NCBI GenBank assembly: GCA_005784505.1
Contig: VCAZ01000005.1
Location: forward strand, 4,716,001 to 4,780,000
Length of the DNA stretch: 64,000 bases
Direction: 5' to 3'
Origin: Bagarius yarrelli
Lineage: Eukaryota; Chordata; Actinopteri; Siluriformes; Sisoridae
The notes under the pieces were generated by a model. That model was not told where the DNA came from. It ran no database searches and saw nothing but the letters and a program-made list of their open reading frames with translations. This document shows, piece by piece, positions 23,701 to 31,957 of this stretch (its first letter is position 1; every line of letters begins with the position of its first letter). A program made the position numbers and the translations under genes.

Positions 23701-24127
23701 CGCCGACCTGCAGGGTTTGCTGCTGCCACAGCTCCTGCCCTCCCATTTGCCCCTATGGAAACTCTACTTTCTACGCTGGGTACCTGAGGCCCGCATTCCC
23801 AACGGTGGCCCCATCACCGCCTTCCACAAACTTTCCGTGCTGGTGGACGAAATCGAAATTCTGCAAGATCAGCTGAGGCAGTACACCGGAGGAGCGACTC
23901 CAGTACGCAGTCCTAGCAGCCCCCAGGATGAACACAGCAAAATGTACTTTAGGGCAGGATTGTCTCAGAATGATTCCCCTGCTCCTGAGTACCTCAGCTC
24001 CTCGTTCCCTTTCTCCCCCATGGGCAATCTGTGTCGCCGCAGCATCCTGGGTACACCTCTCAGCAAATTCCTCAACGGCGCCAGAATTTGGCTGTCCACA
24101 GAGACGCTGACCAATGAGAGCCTTTGA
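3854..24127 (+). CDS. mtmr10: mtmr10, myotubularin-related protein 10 (pseudophosphatase), 5'-incomplete, 14 coding exons in window
   Basis: The exons join in phase to give 728 residues ending in a stop at 24125-24127. They align throughout with vertebrate MTMR10 (human about 777 aa). The first ~40 residues, before 'GEIVVNE', are not in the window. Domain order: N-terminal PH-GRAM-like (first four exons), tyrosine-phosphatase-like fold (middle exons), and the C-terminal region shared with MTMR12/3-PAP, ending 'SILGTPLSKFL...STETLTNESL'. Active myotubularins carry a Cys-x5-Arg loop (CSDGWDR) before the 'SLxQLMxDP' helix. Here the aligned residues are 'EEEDRDLS', so the catalytic Cys is missing. 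The family members without this Cys act as adaptors that bind active myotubularins on phosphoinositide membranes; that role is family knowledge. Splice sites are canonical GT/AG. The gene is convergent with mphosph10. Confidence 0.96.
5250..5396. repeat. Short dispersed fish repeat fragment
   Basis: 'atctatccattgtctttatc cgctta..agggtc' is the very common fish 'tccatccat..cgcttat..agggtc' repeat motif. It is followed by a tRNA-SINE-like end ('caccttaatcactgagctac') reading in reverse. The copy is degenerate and sits in an mtmr10 intron. Confidence 0.5.
5872..6412. repeat. Long (TA)n/(TATG)n microsatellite
   Basis: About 540 bp are almost entirely alternating TA, with TG/TATG interruptions and short GATA runs near the right end. 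It lies in the intron between 3990 and 6816. Apparent open frames of Y/I repeats inside it are artefacts. Such tracts are prone to cruciform formation and assembly error. Confidence 0.97.
6449..6516 (+). repeat. Dispersed repeat family C, 3' fragment
   Basis: It contains 'tgtgtaaagctgctttgtga' and 'attgtaaaaagcgctataca' followed by 'actgaattgaatt'. This matches the tails of the fuller copies at 18518-18760 and 42822-43025. Confidence 0.75.
6816..6888 (+). CDS. mtmr10: mtmr10 coding exon 2 of window
   Basis: Acceptor 'cttgtttag', donor 'gtgaga'. It encodes 'RFQCVHRLLGEHDVPLACVE' then 'QVVT' and ends with the first base of a Val codon. The protein matches the vertebrate MTMR10 segment at the same position. 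Confidence 0.94.
8480..8680. repeat. Tc1-type MITE-like repeat fragment
   Basis: The segment 'cagttcattccgaaggtgtt cagtg..' and 'gggctccgtgcagaacactc aag' matches the interior of the TIR element at 21611-22410. No inverted ends are kept. A (GA)n tract at 8681-8704 follows. Confidence 0.55.
8850..8992 (+). CDS. mtmr10: mtmr10 coding exon 3 of window
   Basis: Acceptor 'tctctgcag'. The donor 'gtacac' opens directly into a (CA)n run. It encodes 'KVLGSNKKLKFNPTEL' and 'CKDFRIVRFRFDEAGPE', the end of the GRAM-like core, and finishes in phase 0. Confidence 0.96.
8993..9022 (+). repeat. (CA)n microsatellite at an mtmr10 donor site
   Basis: The intron begins 'gtacacacac...' with about 13 CA units. 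The dinucleotide repeat therefore starts at the splice donor itself. Confidence 0.9.
12959..13052 (+). CDS. mtmr10: mtmr10 coding exon 4 of window
   Basis: Acceptor 'tgtgctgcag', donor 'gtaata'. It encodes 'VCLAIAHYSHPADSQLLFGF' followed by 'EYVGTCYYGSS' and ends with the first base of Gly. An open frame continues past the donor, but the next exon matches the family and the read-through does not. Confidence 0.94.
13171..13318 (+). CDS. mtmr10: mtmr10 coding exon 5 of window
   Basis: The acceptor is a TG-rich 'ttgtgtgtgtag' and the donor is 'gtgtgt'. It encodes a variable linker ('GQKVNGVDSGKKVQTAMF') and then the conserved 'DWDREIKRTGASEWRVC'. It ends in a split Ser codon. Confidence 0.95.
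14512..14599 (+). CDS. mtmr10: mtmr10 coding exon 6 of window
   Basis: Acceptor 'ttatttcccag', donor 'gtgagt'. It encodes 'LPEFFVVSSSLADQDLKQF' and ends at '…QRLP' in phase 0. The donor is one base earlier than a naive 'cccag/tg' reading, as the phase requires. Confidence 0.94.
14862..14950 (+). CDS. mtmr10: mtmr10 coding exon 7 of window
   Basis: The acceptor 'gtgtgtgtgtgca|g' lies directly after a (GT)n run with almost no polypyrimidine tract. It encodes 'LWCWNHPNGSALVRMSSITE', then 'PQQQRKLDQ'. The donor is 'gtatgg'. Confidence 0.95.
15335..15465 (+). CDS. mtmr10: mtmr10 coding exon 8 of window
   Basis: The acceptor follows a strong CT tract ('ctctctctcag') and the donor is 'gtgagc'. It encodes 'ICSAIIKSHPMRSNILK', 'TDLDKCLPSIQEIQSALVKL' and 'RQICVI', and ends with the first base of Glu. 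It precedes the 4.7-kb transposon-filled intron. Confidence 0.95.
16713..16970 (+). repeat. tRNA-derived SINE, family A, plus orientation, near full length
   Basis: The head carries RNA polymerase III promoter-like boxes: A box 'tggctcaaatgg' and B box 'ggttcaagcccc' 40 bp on. The body then reads 'gcgctgtatcatagctgacc', and the 3' tail ends 'acaatgacaatgaattgaat'. Copies also occur at 245, 28794, 33997, 48269 and 49023, some reversed. It is a SINE and not a tRNA gene: there is no closed cloverleaf, and the same 3' tail follows each copy. Confidence 0.85.
17351..17998. mobile_element. Internally deleted PIF/Harbinger transposon
   Basis: The left end 'ggggcctcacgtatcaatgc' and the right-end sequence (reversed 'acactgcgtacgtacaaagc') resemble the usual Harbinger termini of fish. 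Between them, the plus strand encodes a transposase C-terminal scrap ('KVCRIVLACNVLHNV'). The minus strand (about 17808-17640) encodes a Myb/SANT-like piece ('KKILFGTLYSEINNRG', 'DAVNAMGYETRTVTELKKKC'). Both genes are truncated. A triplicated 18-bp unit ('cgtgtggttgtggcaatata') sits at 17585-17640. Confidence 0.7.
18518..18760 (+). repeat. Dispersed repeat family C, longer copy with (GAATT)n end
   Basis: It contains 'ttgagtctggttcctctcaa', 'ggtttcttcctatttgcatc' and 'tttttccttgccaccgtcgc', ending 'tgtgtaaagctgctttgtga..attgtaaaaagcgct'. A pentanucleotide GAATT run at 18719-18757 follows. The same unit occurs in reverse at 42822-43025. Confidence 0.8.
18884..19854. mobile_element. Non-autonomous hAT-type transposon with intact 8-bp target duplication
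   Basis: The left end is 'tagggctgtgacgagac'. The right end, reversed, is 'taagggtgtgacgagat'. The flanks are identical 8-mers 'atatacat' at 18876-18883 and 19855-19862, the length typical of hAT insertions. The 971-bp interior has no transposase. It includes a second inverted pair ('ctgcatttacac' near 19175, 'gtgtaaatgcag' near 19761), suggesting a nested element. Confidence 0.85.
20124..20193 (+). CDS. mtmr10: mtmr10 coding exon 9 of window
   Basis: The acceptor 'cctgcatgcag' follows a TG-rich stretch and the donor is 'gtaaga'. It encodes 'EPFEESEEKWLSSMESSRWM' then 'EYV' and a split Arg. Confidence 0.95.
20901..20971 (+). CDS. mtmr10: mtmr10 coding exon 10 of window
   Basis: Acceptor 'gttttccag', donor 'gttaga'. 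It encodes 'AFLKHAVEVIYMLEGKQSSV' then 'ILQ' and leads into the degenerate active-site loop at the start of the next exon. Confidence 0.95.
21146..21318 (+). CDS. mtmr10: mtmr10 coding exon 11 of window, degenerate P-loop
   Basis: Acceptor 'tgtctgcag', donor 'gtaaaa'. 'EEEDRDLSCVIASLVQLMCD' occupies the place of the CSDGWDR-TSQL active loop. The conserved 'QKEWVMAGHRFLDRCNH' follows. The exon ends 'NDKEE' in phase 0. Confidence 0.96.
21583..21588 (+). promoter_or_regulatory. Possible intronic polyadenylation signal in mtmr10
   Basis: AATAAA lies 265 bp into the intron after exon 11. Unspliced read-through would add 'VKDWREVAKLLRLQES' and stop at 21367-21369, upstream of the signal. Functional use is not shown by sequence alone. 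Confidence 0.25.
21611..22410. mobile_element. Tc1/mariner-like TIR element (800 bp, non-autonomous)
   Basis: The left terminus contains 'ggcaaaagtttctggacacc' and the right terminus contains 'ggtgtccacaaacttttggc', an inverted pair of about 30 bp. TA dinucleotides flank both ends. The interior carries the common fish segment 'cagttcatcccaaaattgtt cagcgg', with no transposase frame. SINE-like pieces (21970-22085, 22205-22380) are nested within it. Confidence 0.75.
22205..22380 (+). repeat. tRNA-derived SINE, family B, degraded head
   Basis: The B box 'aggttcgattcccagcac' is clear and the A box is eroded. The body 'ttgggcccctgagcaaagcc' and tail 'gctctggataagga..aaatgctgtaaatgtaa' match the copies at 30452 and 50440. 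Confidence 0.7.
22761..22931 (+). CDS. mtmr10: mtmr10 coding exon 12 of window
   Basis: Acceptor 'tcttgtgcag', donor 'gtgaga'. It is 57 codons in phase 0 at both ends: 'SPLFLLFLNCVWQIMEQ', 'YPAAFEFTEMYLTVLSDS', and on to 'RAEHSR'. Confidence 0.95.
23100..23288 (+). CDS. mtmr10: mtmr10 coding exon 13 of window
   Basis: Acceptor 'cttttatcag', donor 'gtgatg'. It is 63 codons in phase 0: 'DFAVSKSISLGQDKVLKFPP', 'VWDWSQQYSLKDQLLFNNPL', 'YVGKSAPC', the end of the phosphatase-like fold. Confidence 0.95.
23519..24127 (+). CDS. mtmr10: mtmr10 terminal coding exon (3-PAP-like C-terminal region)
   Basis: Acceptor 'tcttttaacag'; the stop TGA is at 24125-24127. The 202 residues include 'YSSTLRGLPSDLKNG', 'LPRRNSLMPRL', 'LWKLYFLRWVPEARIPNGG', 'ITAFHKLSVLVDEIEIL' and 'FPFSPMGNLCRRSILGTPLS'. 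This is the C-terminal region shared by MTMR10/11/12. It is GC-richer than the introns around it. Confidence 0.97.
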   Translation, partial: KNYSSTLRGLPSDLKNGGLALLDTLPRRNSLMPRLRADITQMNEKQDSPAECFLQDMLSRPADLQGLLLPQLLPSHLPLWKLYFLRWVPEARIPNGGPITAFHKLSVLVDEIEILQDQLRQYTGGATPVRSPSSPQDEHSKMYFRAGLSQNDSPAPEYLSSSFPFSPMGNLCRRSILGTPLSKFLNGARIWLSTETLTNESL

Positions 24128-25692
24128 AACAATAAGAATGATTAATGTGCTTTAAGCAGCGAGTGGATTGGTGTAGTGTCATCGTGTGTGATTGATCACC
24201 TCTCCTTTATTCACACTGGTCTATTTGGCATTGTTCTTTTCGAGAGCTCTTCTGCGTAATGCCAACATCAGAATGTTTGTGGTTAAGTTGCGATGGTGTG
24301 TCTGGTCATAGCTAACACTGAATGCGACTCTGACATTGGAGATTTTCTTTTTTGTGCTGATTTAATTTACTGAAGCACTTAGTCTGAGATTTAGTCTGTG
24401 GTCCAGTAGGCATGAGCCGATCTTAGACATCCATAACACCATAACGACCCAGACCTTTAAAGTTTGGAGTGCCTGATTGTTCTGTCCGTCATAAACTATT
24501 ATCTAATGAACATTGTGTTATGGAGGATAAACCGGTACATGCCTATTGTCCCGAATTTGTTTTTGAGAGTGGCTGTTTTTTTTTATTTTATTTCCTTTAA
24601 CAAAGCATAATTATAAATCCGCACATACTTTCAGTCTTCTTAAAATGCCAGTACTGATTATTTTCATGTTTCTTAGGCATTAGGGTGAATGACGGAAGTA
24701 GGACTGTACGTTAAGCCTGTGGTAGAAAAATCTTTTAAACACGTTTTATTCAAGTGTGTATATAGTTACGTAGACTTTGTAGGCGGCCTTCTGGAAAGGT
24801 CTCACTGTAGGTAGCTTTTATTAAGATTGTGAATTGTTTGGGTGATATCAGGGATTGCCCACAATAACCCCCAGGAATGCAGACGATATCTGTGTTTTCA
24901 CAGTGATCTCTAACACACAGGCTGGTCCTTGTCTGTTAGCTCTCTCCTGTACCAAAAGCACAGAATAGCTGCTCCGAGTAACTGACTACTGCACCAACCA
25001 ATCAGCTGGTTGAACTGGTACAGCAGCCGAGTGCACCGTGTCCCAGTAGGCACATAGCCAATTGGCTTTGACCAGGTTGGAAATGTAGGCGCAGGGGGGG
25101 TGGGGGGGGGGGGGGGGGGGTGTTATTGGGAAAAAACAGCACTTGTTACCTCTTTGTTTGAAAACCATTTTCTTTTGAACTGGACAGTCATTCTCTTTTG
25201 TTTGATCTTTAGCCGTCTATGAAGACGTGAATCTATTGGTTGTAGAGCATAATTTGGGAGCAAGTGGATGATATGTTATCGAAATGTTTAGATTTCTCTG
25301 AAAATAGATAATTGTGCTAGCGTGTAGTGTCTTGTAAACATGATCATATTCTAGTACGTTTTAAAAAAAAAACTAATTTGTTGACCATTAGTGAAACAAT
25401 CATATTGTAAGGAATGACTTCCGAAATTGAGATACATTTTGTCAAACTGCCCACTTTTTTTGGTAACATCTATTTGGTTGAATTGATTTTATTTTTTTTT
25501 TAATCTATTTAACTCTCATAAATATGGTACTTTTCCACCCATTAATCCTTATTACTAATTTTGTGATTAGTTTACTGCTACTGCAAAGCACTCAAAGCTT
25601 TTGACCACAAAAATTACTTGATCTTAACACCTCCAGTTTTAACAGATGAACCAGGATTCATTCATTAAATCCTGTGTGCCTTTCTGAAATCG

Positions 25693-25881
25693 TTGCCTTG
25701 CTCTTCAGTGGAGGTTCTTTCTTACTCTCAGCTGGAACATGCCGGCGCTGCCTGCTATACATCAGCGGCACAACTCAACCTAATCGCAAACTTGTTGTGT
25801 GGTTTCATGCTAGCCATTGTGATGTGTGTAAGCTATGAGGTGGTCAGCCGGGCTTCTGTACAGCTGAAAGGGCTCCGATAA
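25693..25881 (+). CDS. Open frame with one membrane segment, unrecognised; possible terminal exon
   Basis: The frame has 62 codons. A splice-acceptor-like 'ttgctcttcag' precedes 25709. From there the frame reads 'VEVLSYSQLEHAGAACYTS', then a hydrophobic stretch 'LNLIANLLCGFMLAIVMCVS' and a basic end 'SRASVQLKGLR'. A stop, then AATAAA 70 bp later, follows. The 'GAxxYxSxA..LN + hydrophobic helix' layout loosely recalls the second exon of CD225/dispanin proteins. No matching first exon was found upstream, so it may simply be mtmr10 3' UTR. Confidence 0.2.
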   Translation: MPCSSVEVLSYSQLEHAGAACYTSAAQLNLIANLLCGFMLAIVMCVSYEVVSRASVQLKGLR

Positions 25882-25950
25882 CCTCGGCGCTGCAGAGCCC
25901 GTCTCTGAGCCGCTATGCACGAAATGATGCTTCTGATTTGTTTCCTTGTG

Positions 25951-25956
25951 AATAAA
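25951..25956 (+). terminator. Polyadenylation signal AATAAA (mtmr10 side)
   Basis: AATAAA is followed by a T-rich stretch from 25985. It lies 1.8 kb after the mtmr10 stop and about 450 bp from the likely end of the oppositely transcribed mphosph10. Confidence 0.6.
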
Positions 25957-26402
25957 AATGGATTGACACTTTAACTTGCTGGGTTTTTTTTTTTTCTTTC
26001 ATTTTATCCTTGAACATTTAGTATCAGGTACAGAGACTCGGTTTTTGAGGTTGGTAAAAATATAAACCATTTATATTAAAGAAAAGCAGGATAAGTGATA
26101 AAAACCGTGTTTACGTTCATATTAAATTATCGTAATTAGCGCATCCAGATTTTTATCTATTCTTTTAAAAAGCAGTGTTTTTTTACTTACCTGGGCTCAG
26201 TTTTCACAAAGCATTTACAGCACAAATGTCATTCCTAAAGGATTTAGCAAGCAATTATCTCCCTGAATAGTTTTTACTAGTTATGTAATGCATTTATGTG
26301 TCACTCAGAGACGCCTACTCTGTTTAATGCTGCACTAAAACACACTCTTGATATCTTCCTTTTTTAAACCGATGTTTAGTAGTTTATAGTAGTTTATACT
26401 GG

Positions 26403-26408
26403 TTTATT
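26403..26408 (-). terminator. Candidate polyadenylation signal for mphosph10 (minus strand)
   Basis: 'tttatt' on the plus strand reads AATAAA on the minus strand, about 170 bp beyond the mphosph10 stop. It is the nearest canonical signal I could see. Confidence 0.5.
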
Positions 26409-26574
26409 AGAACAAAAGACACCAAACGAGCACCATGTATTTGTTTAAATATAAAGGGGGGGGGTACCATTTTAATATAAATCACCAGGTCATGTGTATC
26501 ATTTTGGCTTAAATCATTCGCATCTTACAAAAAGAAACTGTACATGATACATGTAGCACATCAGGAGTGGAACT

Positions 26575-26724
26575 CTATAACTTCAGTTTGCTGGCAGAAA
26601 CCTCTTTCTGTTTCTTCTTTTTGGCAGCCTGATCCTTCGAGCCCTTGATTTGACTCCTGACTTGGTCTTGAAGTTGGGAGAAGAAAGCTTGAGATGAGCG
26701 CAGCGCCTTGTCCATCCCATCGTC
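26575..26724 (-). CDS. mphosph10: mphosph10 exon 11 (terminal)
   Basis: Phase 0; 49 residues plus stop. 'DDGMDKALRSSQAFFSQLQD' leads to a Lys-rich tail ending 'SASKLKL'. The minus-strand acceptor reads 'caccttacag'. Confidence 0.95.
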   Translation of the reverse strand, partial: DDGMDKALRSSQAFFSQLQDQVRSQIKGSKDQAAKKKKQKEVSASKLKL

Positions 26725-29700
26725 CTGTAAGGTGTGAGAACAAAACACGTGTGTTTTTTAACAAAAAAAAAAAAGAGTAGCACAAAGTTGAATTGCAATG
26801 CTGCTGGATTTAAATGGAGTCGTTAATCGGCTGCTGTAAGCGAACCAGATTCTAGTACAAATTAACGACAGTGAAGCCGTAATCCTTATTGCTAGTGATA
26901 AAGTTTATGACGTGACAAAAAGCCAAAAGGTTGTTGGTAAACTGCAGGCAGGAGGGATTTAAGTGTGTGAGCTTCATGTTGATGCATTACATTTAAAACA
27001 GAACAGAAAGTATGAGGTTGTTTTGTTCCCTTGTTATTTAACTAAAAAAAATGACCTGTGTTCTCAGGAGGCCGGTTACTGATTCGTTCACACCAACGTT
27101 CTGTTTAATAAATGTTGGCCAATTTAATAGCGTATTGATCCCCGACCCAAATATCTTTGACTGAATAAAGCAGACACCAACCGTGAGCACTTTGGCTTTT
27201 CCTCCTTTAGTAAGCTTTCTGAGAGTGTCTTCGACGTGGGCCTTTGACTTTTTCTTCATTGTTCCTTCCCTGCCGGCTTCTTTAAGCTTCGTCCTCTTCT
27301 CACGCTCCTGGATCTTAATCCGCTTCAGCTGCTTCTTCTTGCGTCTCTCCCGTTTCTTATCAGTGGCCGTTTTCTCCGACGCGCCGAGAACGTCTCCGGC
27401 CTTGTTCTTCTCCTGGAGGATCAGAAATAAAGTAGAAGTTCAGTGGATATGAAAGTGAAATTTAGTCTCATTTGTGGTTACTTATTAAGGAAATCGATTA
27501 AAAAGCTGCACTGAAGCAAAAAAAAAAAAAAAAAAAGGTGGTCAACCTTGACTTCCTCTGGAGCCAATAGTGTGGCGTTGCTGACGCAGACCGGAGCCAC
27601 TTCCTCCATTGTGATTGATGGCAGATTGGAGACGACCTTCACTTCCGGAACATGCTACAAAAACAGAGATCATTTTCATTAATCATGTGAACTAATACTA
27701 AATGAGTGGCCTAAAGTTCACCACATCAGGATCATAACACACTTACTGGTTTGGGCGTAAAGTGGAAGTTGGAAAGCGCATCCAGTTTGAGGAAGACAGA
27801 GTCCATAAGCTTCTGAATTTCTACATGAGCTGGATTCTCCTCTTCCTCCGTCTTTTCCTACAAACCCAAAGAACAACCCTTTAAAATACATATTTAACTC
27901 GACTGCTTCAGTACAGGCAATAGAATGTGATCGAATTTGCAGGAAAAGGGCACAACAGCTCGGGATAATATAAAGTACAGCACATAATGTACTATAACCA
28001 AACACGGAGGAATTAGGTCTCCCTTTTAAGTCTGACATTTGTCTGTTGACCCCATTGGCATCACACACCAAAAGCTATGATAAAATGTCAATTTATTTTA
28101 TTTTAAATAGCAGTAATATTGTATTCTTGTTCTGTGGTTAATGTTGTGTGCCCCCACATGTCTTACTAAAACAGTAGGACTTTTTTATAAGTTGTATCAA
28201 TGTTTTATGAGCCAAATCGTCAGCAAAAAACCTCCATATGGGCCATGTTTCTTACTCCCAGCTCTTCAATGAAGTCCTACCTGAATAAATCCATCTGTAA
28301 ATACCATCGTTATGCCACAGCTATAGAAACCAACACCACCACACAGAAGCGCAGTATAACAGCGTGTTACTAAATGCATTTACTAAAGCAAGAAAACCCA
28401 GTTGACACACTTCAACAGGCCAACTCTCAATTGCAGCCACCACCATTATCTCTAGCAGAAGCTCGTGATTCTGGAAACGGTGGGATCGCAGATTCACAAT
28501 TTATCAACTGTATAAAAATCATGTTGTGTTATTGCAGCGTGCTTGGCGTGTCAGAAAACCCCAACGCTCCAACTATCAAAGTACACAGCTCTACTCACTT
28601 ACTCTGGTGGAAAGTAGGGTGCTGCAAGTACTACAGCAACCCCTTGTGGCTAATAAAAGTGTGCAATAATTTACATTTACAGCATTTGGCTGTAAATCGC
28701 AGTTCGGTGAAATAATGTCGATCATACGATTATATAATAATTGTGACAGCCTTACTAGAAAATCTATTAAATAAATAAAATATAACAGAGCCGATGAAAT
28801 AAAATGCAGTGTTTTTCCACATATCCCATCTTAGTAAGTTTGGGGTCAGTGCGCAGGGTCAGCTATGATACAGCACCCCTGGAGCAGGAAGGGTTAAGGG
28901 TCTTGCTCAAGGACCCAACAGGACCCTGGGCTTGAACCCAGGTCCTTCTGGTCTTCAGATCAGCAACTCAGCACCTTAACCATTTGAGCCACCACTCAAA
29001 ATCAAAAAAAAAAACATATAAAAAAAGCCCATTGAGCCACCACTCAAATATACCACTCATAGACGACTGGGAATAATTTAATACATCAAGAAAATAAGAT
29101 GTATTAAAACAAAAGTCAGTAATTCTGTTAGTGTTAGAGACGGCTGTGTTGAACCACCAATTCCAGACTGTGATTGGTAATTAAAACATGCCTAAATGCC
29201 GTAAACACGGATCAACATTTTCTGCTTTTACACCTTTTTGTACTAATTAAGTGATTAGTTTCACTTGTTTTTAAGTCGTTATTATTATTATTATTATTAT
29301 GTAGTGTTTGTTTCACAAAACTTCCATGTTAACGATTTGGTGTGAGTTTGTCTCCAAAACCCTGCGCGCGCACACACACACACACCTGGTTAGCTATCGT
29401 TGTGGGAACTCGGTGTAATGGTTTTTATACTGTACAAACTGTATTTTCTATCTCCTAACGGAAACTTGCTGCATTTTTACCTTCTCAAAAAATCATGGGG
29501 AATTTTGATCCCCACCGTGACACAGTCCCCATGAATCCGTGTGTATTCAGGTTTAGGTCCCCACCAGGATCTATAAACCCGTACACACACACACACACAC
29601 TCCCACCGTATGTGATCTGCAAACTGAGGTTGAAAAAAACGAACATCTCACCTGGTTCAGCTTCATGTACTCCTGCTCGTAAACCTCAGCCAGACTCAGC

Positions 29701-31901
29701 TTGCTCTTTTCATGGTCCAGCGTCAGCCTTTTTTTATACTCGAATACCTCCTCCTTCGGCTTCTCCTTCCTCACAACGTCGTCCCAGACCTAACACACAG
29801 CCACAGGTTAACCCAACGATGAAGAACCATGCTGTGCTTACAGCTTTATTTCCTCTAGTAAGCAGAGCGGGAATGCACAGACCTGATCTTTTATTCTCTG
29901 CTTGATGATCTCTTCGAGCTGCAGCGTCGTCTCCTCTGTGACCGCAGGCGCTTTAGGGAGGAGAAAACAAACAGATTTGACTTATATTCTTTAACATTAA
30001 TATCATTTATAAATAAGTAAAGAAAATGTGATGTTATAAAATCTTTCAATAGCAGGGACATTTCTCTGGGAAAGGAATCTTGAACACACACTAAGCTCCT
30101 CATGGCCGCTTAGCGAGACGATGTAAGGATGTAAACTGTTTTTTCTTCCCATTTTTTTTATGGACTCAGGCATAGGACAGACAACACTCGCCTTAAAGGT
30201 CACGCCAACAAATTCTTTGCTATTTTTAAAAAGTTACTCTGATTGGTTGGATTTTAAATGCGTGTGTAAAGTTCATCCAGCACTTTTTACTTTTGGCTGA
30301 TAAAATTCTCAATCAATAAAGGCAAAAAAAAATCTTTACTAAAAAAAAAATATATAATAATACCTTTCTGTGCACTACTTTTTGTTTTTGTAGGGAAACT
30401 CACTACATTCTCAAGCCCCAGAACTAATTAATTAAATACAAGGTTAATTAAAAGTGGTGGCTTAGTGGTTAAGGTGTTGGACTGATACTAGAAAGACCAG
30501 AGTTCGATTCCCAGCCCCACCAATCCACCACTGTGGGCCCTTGAGCAAGGCCCTTAACCCCAAATTGCTGTTGTATTTAAAAGGAAAAAAAAGGGGGAGA
30601 TAAATGTAAATCGATCTGGAGAAGCACGTCTGTCAAATGCTGTAAACGTAATTTCACGTCCTTTTCACCAGTACAAGCTGTTATGAAGTCGAGACTTTCT
30701 GTCATCAGTCTAAAGGTCCGGCTATGCGGAGATCAGGTCTTACCCATTCTGGATGCTTGATCAAAGTCCACATCTTCTCCCAGCATGCTGTTCTCTGGCC
30801 GGGTCTGTGCCGTCGCCTCTCCGCTCAGCTGCCACGGCTTCTCCGTTAGCGCCGCCTTCTCCAGGTCGCTGATCTTCTCTGCCATCTGTTTCACGTTTCA
30901 GCGTTTGCACAACTCAGTCAAATGCACGAGAGAAACTCGTAGATGTGTAAATAAATCAGTCAGTATAATCGTCTGTAAATGTGAAGTCTGTCAGTCAGAA
31001 TGACGTGCAGATATACTTTAAGATTATCCTGTAGTTATTCCGTGCATCTCCCACCCCTTTGCAGTTACTCCTAATAATTATATATGGCTGAAAGTTTGTG
31101 GACACCTTAACAGAAAACCTACCCAACTGTGGGGCCACTCCAAACTGTTGCCACAAGGTTAAAACCCATACAGCTGTGCACTAGAGTACATAGTGTTATT
31201 GCATGAAGTAGTGTGTGGGACATTAGGTGGGGAATCTCGGGTTGCCAGTCCTCCTACTGGCGGGTTTTAAAAAAGCGTAAGGAAATCTGGCATGTACAGC
31301 AAGCTCAGTGGCTGAACTGAGATCAGTTCTGCTGTGTATCTGTAATCAATTTTTCTTGTTGTTTTGTGTGAAATTATTATTAAGCTGCCTAAAGGAAATT
31401 ATGATTCTGAGTCTTAGTCATGTTCCAGTGATTTCTGATTTGTTTTTGTGTCTAGAGCTCAAAGTATCTAAAAATTTGTGGCAATTGCTAAGAATCTGGT
31501 TGTAAAGAGATTATGCGGCAGCCGCAGGTCCTCAGTGAGCTCCTTTGTCTTAGCCATGACTGTCCACAAACCAACAGCAGAGAGCTTCTGTCTTTCACCT
31601 GTTGAGTTCTTTAAAACAGCTGCTCCCAATGAATCAGGGTAATTAGGATGCTGTAGAACAGCTTGGACTATTTGGAATGGTATAGAACTTTGGATTTTCC
31701 CACAGACTGTGACAGTTTGCAAAGGGTATGAATAATTTTGGACATGCCACTTTTTGTTCAAATGTAAATAAAAAGCTGAGAAATATTTTTTTCCACAATG
31801 ATGCCTCTTGTACATCGTCTTATTATCTTTTGGGAGAAAGCCTGTGTCATTTCCGGTCAATAAAACCTTGCTGGTTGAATAAAAGTAACTAAGTCAGAAT
31901 T

Positions 31902-31957
<56 letters not shown>

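Larger units (their letters stand above)
24128..25975 (+). other. Probable mtmr10 3' UTR
   Basis: No large coding frame follows the stop except a 62-codon one at 25693-25881. The first credible polyadenylation signal, AATAAA, is at 25951-25956. A G-run with two interruptions lies at 25094-25120. If the UTR runs to the signal it is about 1.85 kb, but a separate small gene ending here cannot be excluded. Confidence 0.55.

Noticed and set aside
25693..25881. Firm assignment of this frame as an IFITM/dispanin gene
   Set aside because: No first exon with the expected first helix was found upstream and the similarity is only a short pattern. It is kept as a low-confidence candidate.
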